Below, in pieces: positions 26,677 to 33,737 of a stretch of DNA of 64,000 bases. The notes beneath the pieces were generated by a model, which saw only the letters and a list, made by a program, of their open reading frames with translations, was not told the DNA's origin and made no database searches. The DNA is taken from positions 335,996-399,995 of the forward strand of contig NZ_JAPNOZ010000004.1 of the NCBI RefSeq assembly GCF_029955155.1. Direction: 5' to 3'. This DNA is from Psychrobacillus sp. NEAU-3TGS (GTDB lineage: Bacteria > Bacillota > Bacilli > Bacillales_A > Planococcaceae). The first letter of the stretch is position 1, and each line of letters begins with the position of its first letter. A program made the position numbers and the translations under genes.

Positions 26677-27846
26677 ATGCCAAAAGCTGTATGGCTTTTA
26701 ATCATCGGAATGTTTGTAAATACGATGGGAAATTCCTTTTTATGGCCTTTACATACGATCTATATGCATGATTATTTGGGGCAGTCGCTGTCGATGGCTG
26801 GTTTTGTTCTCATGATTAATGCTGGGACAGGTGTGGTAGGTAATTTACTTGGAGGGTATTTATTCGACCGCATTGGTGGATATAAATCGATTATGCTAGG
26901 AATTATATTGTCAATGATTGCTTTAGTATTGCTGACACTTTGGCATGGATGGCCAGAATATATATGGTTTGTTGCAATTTTAGGTTTTAGTGGGGGAATT
27001 ATTTTCCCGAGTATGTATGCAATGGTTGGAAGTGTTTGGCCTGAAGGTGGAAGGAAGGCGTTTAATGCCATTTATTTGGCGCAAAATGTGGGAGTTGCAC
27101 TTGGTCCGGCGATTGCTGGTATTGTAGCGGACCACAATATAAACAACATATTCATGGCAAATCTGCTGACCTATGTATTATTTTTAGCAATTGTATGGTT
27201 TTTTTATCGGAAATTAGTTGTTACCACGAATAGACATACCTCGGTGTTGAACGAGAAAAAAGAAATAAAACAAAAAGCACCTTTTTACGCTATGATGATT
27301 GTAACGATTGGGTATATGCTGACATGGATTGTATACGTGCAGTGGACATCTACTATTTCAACGCATGTGTTAGATTTAGGTATATCATTAAAACAATATA
27401 GTTTGCTATGGTCGATCAATGGTGCGCTTATTATTGTGGCGCAACCGCTGATTAAACCAATTATTAGCCGATTAGAGCATAAAATAAAAGCGCAACTTAT
27501 CATCGGGATTGTTATTTTCATGGGTTCTTTTGTTGTTGTTGCTTTTGCAGAGAGTTATGCGATGTTTATCACAGCGATGGTTATCCTAACCATTGGTGAA
27601 ATATTCGTATGTCCTGCTGTACCAACACTTGCTGGTCAGTTAGCACCAAAAGGAAGAGAAGGGTTTTATCAAGGGATCGTCAATAGTATGGCAACCATTG
27701 GTCGAATGATTGGCCCTTTTATAGGTGGAATACTTGTAGAAGCTTATGGAACACCAATGATGATACTAATCCTAACGAGTTTGATGATTTTTGCAATTGC
27801 AACGAGTTTGCTATATGATTTACCACTTAAAAAACGCACCGTTTGA
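26677..27846 (+). CDS. yttB: Major facilitator superfamily transporter (YttB-like)
   Basis: A 389-residue MFS permease with about twelve hydrophobic helices. The loop 2-3 motif reads GGYLFDRIGGYKS (near residue 60), and the second half carries a similar GQLAPKGREGFYQGIVNS. I start at the ATG at 26677 because GAGGTG lies just before it; the GTG 9 bp earlier is inside that ribosome site. Substrate unknown. It has its own terminator overlapping the stop. Confidence 0.88.
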   Translation: MPKAVWLLIIGMFVNTMGNSFLWPLHTIYMHDYLGQSLSMAGFVLMINAGTGVVGNLLGGYLFDRIGGYKSIMLGIILSMIALVLLTLWHGWPEYIWFVAILGFSGGIIFPSMYAMVGSVWPEGGRKAFNAIYLAQNVGVALGPAIAGIVADHNINNIFMANLLTYVLFLAIVWFFYRKLVVTTNRHTSVLNEKKEIKQKAPFYAMMIVTIGYMLTWIVYVQWTSTISTHVLDLGISLKQYSLLWSINGALIIVAQPLIKPIISRLEHKIKAQLIIGIVIFMGSFVVVAFAESYAMFITAMVILTIGEIFVCPAVPTLAGQLAPKGREGFYQGIVNSMATIGRMIGPFIGGILVEAYGTPMMILILTSLMIFAIATSLLYDLPLKKRTV

Positions 27847-27867
27847 TGAAAATCAAACGGTTTTTTT
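27838..27867 (+). terminator. Terminator after MFS gene
   Basis: ACCGTTTGAT pairs with ATCAAACGGT, then TTTTTT; the stop codon lies in the stem. Confidence 0.9.
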
Positions 27868-27939
27868 CTGAAATGAAATTGATTAATATGCTAATCTTTG
27901 AGAATATTAAAGAAAAGCTGTTTCCAAGGGGGGACTGCA

Positions 27940-29283
27940 ATGGAAACTTTTTTAAGAAACTTATCTACATCTGTGCTTGCGGAAATATTAGAAAATGCAT
28001 TTCAGTGGTTTGTAGTGGTGGACGAGCTTTCTAACATTATTTATATTAATGAAGAATATTGCCGTTTCTTAGAGGTGGAAAGGAAAGAGGCAATTGGAAA
28101 GCCGGTTGCTGAAGTAATAGAAAATACTAAAATGCATGAAGTTATTAAGACAGGGATAGCACATATTGCCTCACCTCACTATATTAAAGGGACGTATATG
28201 CTTGCAAATCGAGTACCACTTGTTGTTGAAGGGAAAATTGTTGGTGCTTTTGGCAGCGTTATATTTAGAGATATGTCTGATTGGAAAAAGCTAAGTTCTC
28301 ATGTTCGAACAACGATGGAGCGTATTCAATTAAATATGGAGGATAATAGCTATAAAGAGTACCATCTAGGAGATATAAAAGGCACTTCAGCGGCAGTGCG
28401 AAAAATAAAAGAAACGATCGAAATAATTGCTCCGAGTGATATACCAGTTTTAATAGAAGGGGAAAGTGGGACTGGAAAAGAGATTTTTGCACACAGTATA
28501 CATCAGCTTTCTGAACGATCCAATGAGCAGTTTGTTAAAGTAAACTGTGCGGCGGTTCCGCCTGAATTGCTGGAGGAAGAATTATTCGGAAAGTATGATT
28601 TGGCAACTGGTAAACTTAGTAGAGGAAGATATAAGCAAGCGGATAAAGGGACCTTGTTCATAGATGAAATTAGTGCGTTACCTCTGACGCTACAGGCAAA
28701 GCTCCTACGTGCATTACAAGATGGCATGGTTTTTACAACACATGGTGAGAAAGAAGAACAAGTAAATGTTCGCATACTAGCATCTTCGAATGTATCACTA
28801 GCAAATCTTGTGGAGGAAAAGAAATTTAGAGAGGACCTATTTTATCGGATTCAAGCTGTAACCTTACAAATACCGCCTTTAAGGGAGCGGTTGGAGGACC
28901 TAGATGAGCTGTTAAACTACTTTTTACAAAAGTTTGTCGTGCAGGCTGGACGCCGGAAAATTGTGTTGGCAACAAAAACGAGAGAATTTCTTCAATCTTA
29001 TCATTGGCCAGGGAATGTTCGTGAGTTGCAAAATGTGCTTCAAGCAGCTGTATACCTTGCTGAAAATGACGTTATCGGGCCTTCTGCACTGCCCATACAA
29101 GTAAAGAAGCGAAATGCTTTGTCGTTTAACATGAATGGAAAACTAGAAGATATTTTAATTGAAGTTGAAAGACGCGTCATTCAAGATTTACTTGAAAAGC
29201 AATCCAACAAAGCGATGATTGCAAAACAATTAGGAATAAGCAGATCGACGCTTTATGAAAAAATAAAAAAATATAACTTATGA
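27940..29283 (+). CDS. PAS-AAA+-HTH transcriptional regulator, GAFTGA loop degenerate
   Basis: A 447-residue regulator of the sigma-54 activator family. An N-terminal PAS domain (about residues 15-115: FVVVDELSNIIYINEEYC) precedes an AAA+ domain with Walker A GESGTGKE, Walker B GTLFIDEIS and LPPLRERLEDL-like sensor region. A Fis-type helix-turn-helix ends it (MIAKQLGISRSTLYEKIKKY). The loop that should read GAFTGA reads DLATGK (LFGKYDLATGKLSRG), so contact with sigma-54 is doubtful. ATG at 27940 after AAGGGGGG. It lies upstream of, and in line with, the ketone-body genes, so it probably controls them. Confidence 0.9.
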   Translation: METFLRNLSTSVLAEILENAFQWFVVVDELSNIIYINEEYCRFLEVERKEAIGKPVAEVIENTKMHEVIKTGIAHIASPHYIKGTYMLANRVPLVVEGKIVGAFGSVIFRDMSDWKKLSSHVRTTMERIQLNMEDNSYKEYHLGDIKGTSAAVRKIKETIEIIAPSDIPVLIEGESGTGKEIFAHSIHQLSERSNEQFVKVNCAAVPPELLEEELFGKYDLATGKLSRGRYKQADKGTLFIDEISALPLTLQAKLLRALQDGMVFTTHGEKEEQVNVRILASSNVSLANLVEEKKFREDLFYRIQAVTLQIPPLRERLEDLDELLNYFLQKFVVQAGRRKIVLATKTREFLQSYHWPGNVRELQNVLQAAVYLAENDVIGPSALPIQVKKRNALSFNMNGKLEDILIEVERRVIQDLLEKQSNKAMIAKQLGISRSTLYEKIKKYNL

Positions 29284-29286
29284 CCT

Positions 29287-29329
29287 AAATCCGATTTATT
29301 GGACACTTGTCCTAAAAATCGGATTTTTT
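29287..29329 (+). terminator. Terminator after the PAS-AAA+ regulator
   Basis: AAATCCGAT and ATCGGATTT pair, with an inner GGACA/TGTCC stem, followed by TTTTT. Confidence 0.85.
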
Positions 29330-29421
29330 ATATTGGATGAAATGATCTTTATAGTGCATTATCACAAGAAAGTATCCAGTAATTCGGATTTTAAGGGTGT
29401 TTCATAGACTTAAAATTGTCA

Positions 29422-29459
29422 CAATAGCTATTGCTAGAATATTCCGATTCTGCTTTAAT
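29422..29459 (+). promoter_or_regulatory. Candidate sigma-A promoter and palindromic operator of sco cluster
   Basis: TTGCTA (29431-29436) and TTTAAT (29454-29459) are spaced by 17 bp. The perfect 12-bp palindrome CAATAGCTATTG (29422-29433) overlaps the -35. The 415-bp gene-free stretch 29284-29698 also holds the regulator's terminator (29287-29329) and R2 copy 1. No convincing -24/-12 (sigma-54) element was seen. Confidence 0.5.
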
Positions 29460-29577
29460 TACATATGAAAGCGTTTTAAATTGACTCGGCAGTCGTCTTT
29501 CACTTCTACAAGTGGTGGGATGAATGCTAGCATTTATTAAAACGGAGATAGACCAAAATCATGCTGATTCAATTTTA

Positions 29578-29658
29578 GCCTCAGGCGGATGTCACAGATT
29601 TTGATGGGAGTTAATTGCGAGGCCATAATTCAAAATCTGGATATAATTACTCCGAGGC
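29578..29658 (+). repeat. R2 structured repeat, copy 1 (upstream of scoA)
   Basis: Outer stem GCCTC (29578-29582) with GAGGC (29654-29658), a one-base bulge then GG/CC, and an inner perfect stem CAGATTTTG (29595-29603) with CAAAATCTG (29631-29639). The conserved block GGCGGATGTCACAGATTTT is shared with the copy at 40.6 kb. It ends 40 bp before the scoA ATG, in the same orientation. Confidence 0.7.
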
Positions 29659-29698
29659 GTAGTTGATTAGGGTGTTAAAAATGTAAGGGGGAGTTCAT

Positions 29699-29917
29699 AT
29701 GAAGCCGATTTATTCTTCTGCAGAAGAAGCGGTAATGGAAATTCAAGATGGAGCAACACTAATGGTAGGGGGATTTGGTTTAGTAGGAATACCAGAACAG
29801 CTGATTCTTGCCCTAGTGAAAAAAGGCGTAAAGGATTTAACGGTTATTTCAAATAACTGTGGAATCGATGAATGGGGACTTGGATTATTATTAAATAATA
29901 AACAAATAAAAAAATGA
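29699..29917 (+). pseudogene. scoA: 3-oxoacid CoA-transferase subunit A, 5' part (frameshifted scoA)
   Basis: The first 72 codons match the N-terminus of ScoA/AtoD-type subunit A ([17 protein letters not shown], then [17 protein letters not shown]), which transfers CoA between succinyl-CoA and acetoacetate. The frame ends in TGA directly after a run of seven A (29908-29914). The rest of the protein continues from ATG at 29914 in the -1 frame with no missing residues: relatives read KQIKKMI across this point. Strong AGGGGGAG site before the ATG. Explanations are a one-base deletion, a sequencing error, or -1 slippage on A-AAA-AAA. Confidence 0.85.
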
Positions 29918-30387
29918 TAGGTTCATATGTTGGTGAAAATAAAGAATTTGAACGTCAAGTGCTTTCTGGTGAAATTGAAGTTGAACTAACTCCGCAAGGA
30001 ACTCTTGCTGAAAAAATACGTGCAGGTGGTGCAGGTATACCAGCATTTTTCACTCCAGCCGGTGTTGGAACAACAATTGCTGAGGGGAAAGAGATTCGCG
30101 TATACGATGGAAAAGAATATGTACTAGAAGAAGCTTTAAAAGCAGACTTTTCTCTTATTCGAGCAGCGAAAGCAGATAAATTCGGAAACTTAATCTATAA
30201 CAAAACCGCACAAAACTTCAATCCAATGATGGCTGCTGCGGGCAAAATTACGATTGCTGAGGTAGAAGAAATTGTAGAGACAGGTGACTTAGATCCTGCT
30301 CAAATCCATACACCAAGTATTTATGTTCAAGGATTATTCCAAGCAACACAAGAAAAAAGAATCGAACGTTTAACAACACGCTCATAA
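29914..30387 (+). pseudogene. scoA: 3-oxoacid CoA-transferase subunit A, 3' part (frameshifted scoA)
   Basis: This 157-residue frame completes subunit A: SYVGENKEFERQVLSGEIEV, LTPQGTLAEKIRAGGAGIP, FNPMMAAAGKITIAEVEE and the end [12 protein letters not shown]. It overlaps the 5' part by 4 bp (ATGA), so restart after termination is possible, but the first residues lie mid-domain and there is no ribosome site of its own. scoB follows 20 bp later with a strong site, and the operon otherwise looks intact. Confidence 0.85.
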
Positions 30388-30407
30388 GAATAAAGGAGGA
30401 GACTCAG

Positions 30408-31064
30408 TTGAATACACGTGAAATAATTGCTAGAAGAGCAGAAAAAGAAATAGAAGATGGTAACTATGTCAATTTGGGAATAGGGATTCCTACTCTAGTA
30501 GCGAACTACATCTCTCCTAATAAAACAGTTGTTTTACAATCGGAAAATGGATTACTTGGTATTGGACCATATCCTACCGAACAGGAAGTAGATCCTGATC
30601 TCATCAATGCCGGAAAAGAAACTGTAACGACTATTCCTGGTTCTTCATTTTTTTCAAGTGCGGAATCGTTTGCGATGATACGTGGCGGCCATGTAGATGT
30701 GGCGATTTTAGGGGGAATGGAGGTATCTGAAAAAGGAGATCTCGCAAATTGGATGATTCCTGGAAAGATGATTAAAGGAATGGGAGGCGCAATGGATTTA
30801 GTCCATGGTGCTAAAAAAACAATTGTAATTATGGATCATGTAGCGAAGGATGGTTCTGCAAAAATTAAAAAAGAATGCTCTCTACCATTAACAGGAAAAG
30901 GAGTAGTCGACAAAATTATTACAGAGCGTGCCATGATAGAAGTAACGCCTGAAGGACTTGAACTAAAAGAAGTATTCGAGGGGTTCAGTGTACAAGATAT
31001 CATTGATTCTACAGAAGCAACTTTGATCGTGAATAATGTAAAGGAAAACGTACAAATTAGTTAA
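30408..31064 (+). CDS. scoB: 3-oxoacid CoA-transferase subunit B
   Basis: The 218-residue catalytic subunit B. The active-site glutamate lies in [13 protein letters not shown] (near residue 46), preceded by [28 protein letters not shown] and [19 protein letters not shown] follow, all family signatures. TTG start after AAGGAGGAG. With subunit A it activates acetoacetate to acetoacetyl-CoA. Same order, A then B, as scoAB of B. subtilis. Confidence 0.94.
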   Translation: MNTREIIARRAEKEIEDGNYVNLGIGIPTLVANYISPNKTVVLQSENGLLGIGPYPTEQEVDPDLINAGKETVTTIPGSSFFSSAESFAMIRGGHVDVAILGGMEVSEKGDLANWMIPGKMIKGMGGAMDLVHGAKKTIVIMDHVAKDGSAKIKKECSLPLTGKGVVDKIITERAMIEVTPEGLELKEVFEGFSVQDIIDSTEATLIVNNVKENVQIS

Positions 31065-31110
31065 TTTAATAAATATCACTTAGTAAAATAAACATTTGGG
31101 GGAAATGTTC

Positions 31111-32439
31111 ATGGAATTATTAAGTATGATTGGACTTATTGGGGGATTAGTTCTACTTATTATTTTGACTATGAAGGGTGTAAATATCTTAATAGCCGGT
31201 CCGATATCGGCATTGTTAGTGGCATTGACTAGTGGCATGCCATTATTTGCACAATTGGCAGATGAAGGGGAAGCCAATTTTGTAACAAGTTATATGACAG
31301 GGTTTACTGGCTTTATAATGTCTTGGTACTTAATGTTCCTACTAGGAGCCGTGTTCGGTAAGGTAATGGAGGATAGCGGGGCAGCAGACTCTGTGTCCAA
31401 ATGGATTGTTGATAAATTAGGGATGAAGTATGCAGTACTAGCAATCGTAATTGCCTGTGCAATTCTTACATATGGAGGCGTAAGTCTGTTTGTAGTTGCG
31501 TTCTCTGTATATCCTATGGCCATTTCATTGTTTAAGCAAGCAGACTTACCGCGTCGTTTTATTCCAGCAACGTTAGCATTGGGATCCGTAACATTTACGA
31601 TGACATCTGCGGGTTCTCCTGAAATCCAAAACTGGATTCCAATAGAGTTTTTAGGGACGAATGCATATGCGGGATGGGAAGTAAGTATTATCGTAGCGGC
31701 ATTCATGGCGATTTTTGGATATTGGTGGTTGAGCCGTATTATTAAGAAAGCGGTTAGTAAAGGGGAAAGATTTATAGACCGTGAATCTGATCCGACATTT
31801 GATACGACAAGAAGTTTACCAAATCCTTTTTTAGCAATGCTTCCATTAGTGGTTGTATTAGCGATCTCATTTATTTTCCATGATAAATTGGCACAATCTG
31901 CACTAATAATCGCTCTACTGGGTGGAGTTATCGCCACTTATATTGTCGGAAGAAAATATTCCAAAAATTTCTGGGAAGCATTTTCAGCTGGTACTGTTGG
32001 TGCGCTTATTGCAATTGGTAATACAGCTGCGGTTGTTGGTTTCGGCGGGGTTGCAAAAAATGTCCCTGCATTTACAACAGCAGTGGAAGCTATGACCAAC
32101 ATTCCGGGATCACCTTTAATCGGAGCTGCAATTGCAGTATCTGTGATTGCTGGTATGACTGGTTCATCATCCGGCGGACAATCAATCGCCTTACCATTAT
32201 TAGCACCACATTACATGGATATGGGGGTAAATGCAGAGGCGTTACACCGAGTAGTCGCTATTTCATCAGGTGCACTAGATTCATTGCCGCATAATGGATA
32301 TGTTGTAACTACGATTCAATCAATCTGTGGAGAAAAGCATAGTGCAGCATATTGGGCTGTAGGAGCAACAACTGTCGTAGTGCCGGCACTAGGAACTGCT
32401 TTGGCAATTATCTTGTTTTCACTAGGCTTAGGTATTTAA
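31111..32439 (+). CDS. yxjC: GntP-family permease, probable 3-hydroxybutyrate importer (YxjC-like)
   Basis: A 442-residue permease of the gluconate:H+ symporter superfamily with about twelve membrane segments. SAGSPEIQNWIPIEFLGT, VGFGGVAKNVPAF, GMTGSSSGGQSIALPLLAP and ALDSLPHNGYVVTTI are diagnostic of the YxjC/hydroxybutyrate permease branch. Start set at ATG 31111 with GGGGGA seven bases upstream, rather than a TTG at 31096. B. subtilis carries the same four functions as yxjC-scoA-scoB-yxjF; here the permease follows the transferase. Confidence 0.88.
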   Translation: MELLSMIGLIGGLVLLIILTMKGVNILIAGPISALLVALTSGMPLFAQLADEGEANFVTSYMTGFTGFIMSWYLMFLLGAVFGKVMEDSGAADSVSKWIVDKLGMKYAVLAIVIACAILTYGGVSLFVVAFSVYPMAISLFKQADLPRRFIPATLALGSVTFTMTSAGSPEIQNWIPIEFLGTNAYAGWEVSIIVAAFMAIFGYWWLSRIIKKAVSKGERFIDRESDPTFDTTRSLPNPFLAMLPLVVVLAISFIFHDKLAQSALIIALLGGVIATYIVGRKYSKNFWEAFSAGTVGALIAIGNTAAVVGFGGVAKNVPAFTTAVEAMTNIPGSPLIGAAIAVSVIAGMTGSSSGGQSIALPLLAPHYMDMGVNAEALHRVVAISSGALDSLPHNGYVVTTIQSICGEKHSAAYWAVGATTVVVPALGTALAIILFSLGLGI

Positions 32440-32487
32440 GTTTTTAAATCTTAAGAGTATAAGTAATTAGTTTTGGAGGTAAGATAA

Positions 32488-33255
32488 ATGGTAAAAGATA
32501 GAGTACTACTCATCACCGGAGCGGCACAAGGTATAGGATTTGAAATAGCACGTGAATTTTATGAAGCAGGTGCGAAGGTAGTTTTAACGGATATTAATGA
32601 AGAAAAAGTAAAAGAAGCTGCATCATCACTTGGTGCAGATGTTCTTAGCATTAAATGTGATGTTACAAATGAAGAGGAAATTATACAATCTATTAATAGA
32701 ACGGTAGAAGAGTTTGGTCGTATCGATATTTTGATCAATAATGCCGGAATGCAGCATGTTGCAATGCTAGAAGATTTTCCGACAGAGCGTTTTGAATTAC
32801 TAGTAAAAATTATGTTAACCGCTCCATTTGTGGCGATTAAGCATGTACTTCCACATATGCGTAAAGAAGGCTTTGGGAGAATTATTAATATGGCATCCAT
32901 CAATGGCTTAATCGGCTTTGCAGGTAAAGCAGCCTACAATTCTGCCAAGCATGGTGTTATTGGTTTAACGAAAGTTGCTGCATTAGAAACAGCTGCTGAT
33001 GGAATAACGGTTAATGCAATTTGTCCAGGATATGCGGATACACTTCTAGTGCGCAATCAATTTGAGGATCTTGCAAAAACACGTAATATTCCAGTGGAAG
33101 CGGTACTAGAAGAAGTTTTATATCCTTTAGTTCCGCAGAAACGTTTGCTAGATGTAAAAGAAATTGCTGACTTGGCATTATTTTTATCAAGTGATTCTGC
33201 AAAAGGGATGACAGGCCAAGCCGTTGTTTTAGATGGTGGATACACAACGCAATAA
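32488..33255 (+). CDS. yxjF: 3-hydroxybutyrate dehydrogenase (YxjF-like)
   Basis: A 255-residue short-chain dehydrogenase oxidising 3-hydroxybutyrate to acetoacetate with NAD. The cofactor loop TGAAQGIGFEIA is near residue 10, NNAGMQHVA near 85, the catalytic serine in INMASINGLIG near 138, and YNSAKHG supplies Tyr and Lys near 150. The end LFLSSDSAKGMTGQAVVLDGGY matches bacterial hydroxybutyrate dehydrogenases. ATG after GGAGGT. It completes the path from hydroxybutyrate to acetoacetyl-CoA. Confidence 0.93.
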   Translation: MVKDRVLLITGAAQGIGFEIAREFYEAGAKVVLTDINEEKVKEAASSLGADVLSIKCDVTNEEEIIQSINRTVEEFGRIDILINNAGMQHVAMLEDFPTERFELLVKIMLTAPFVAIKHVLPHMRKEGFGRIINMASINGLIGFAGKAAYNSAKHGVIGLTKVAALETAADGITVNAICPGYADTLLVRNQFEDLAKTRNIPVEAVLEEVLYPLVPQKRLLDVKEIADLALFLSSDSAKGMTGQAVVLDGGYTTQ

Positions 33256-33259
33256 AAAC

Positions 33260-33288
33260 TTGCTATTTCTTGCTATTTCCTCTAAAAT
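33260..33288 (+). promoter_or_regulatory. Promoter of the leuS leader
   Basis: TTGCTA and TAAAAT with 17-bp spacing; transcription would start near 33295, just before the T-box. Confidence 0.65.
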
Positions 33289-33295
33289 ACGAAGT

Positions 33296-33534
33296 AATAG
33301 CAAGACTTGGATAAGGATCAGTAAATAGCGTGTGTTTTTTTAGAGAGCTAACGGTTGGTGAAAGTTAGTGAAATGCCCTATTGAACTCGCCTTGGAGTCT
33401 GTATAGGTGAACTTAAGTAGCTTATACCGTTTTCCGCGTTAAGGAATCAAGTTGAGTGAAGTTTTCACTAATTTGGGTGGTACCGCGTGAGTATATCTCT
33501 CGTCCCTTATTTTTTAAGGGGCGAGTTTTTTTTA
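33296..33534 (+). promoter_or_regulatory. Leucine T-box riboswitch of leuS
   Basis: Stem I contains AGAGAGCTAACGGTTGGTGAAAG-type conserved blocks and the specifier loop GAACTCGC with codon CTC (33386-33388, Leu). The T-box sequence GGTGGTACCGCG lies at 33477-33488; its variable base T would pair with discriminator A of tRNA-Leu. The terminator CTCGTCCCTT/AAGGGGCGAG with a T-run occupies 33499-33533. Uncharged tRNA-Leu is expected to prevent termination. Confidence 0.93.
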
Positions 33535-33538
33535 TTTC

Positions 33539-33716
33539 TAGCTTCAGCGCCTAGCCCCTCGGGGTCAAATGTGAAATAGCTGTGGTGGCTGAGGAGCTGC
33601 CTCCTTGGCCCGCACGATGCGGGTTATGTCTGCAATGCCACAGGATGTGGCGCACTTTGCAGACTTTCCCTAAACCCATTTGCCTGTCGGGGCAGACACA
33701 GGCGCTTACGCTTTCT
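33539..33716 (+). repeat. R3 repeat within the leuS leader
   Basis: Between the T-box terminator and the leuS ribosome site lies a GC-rich 178-bp element. GCGCCT-A-GCCCC near its start pairs with GGGGC, then after a short gap AGGCGC near its end; internal hairpins such as CCCGCA-CGA-TGCGGG are visible. The boundary sequence resembles repeats common between genes in Bacillales (recollection, not checked). The gene-free stretch 33256-33737 is fully explained by promoter, T-box and this element. Confidence 0.65.
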
Positions 33717-33737
33717 TACATTTAAGGAGGAAATTCA

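Noticed and set aside
29513-29528. Possible sigma-54 promoter TGG-N11-TGCT upstream of scoA
   Set aside because: The GG-GC spacing is right, but only about 8 of 12 consensus positions match, and the regulator lacks GAFTGA. Kept as a weak alternative.
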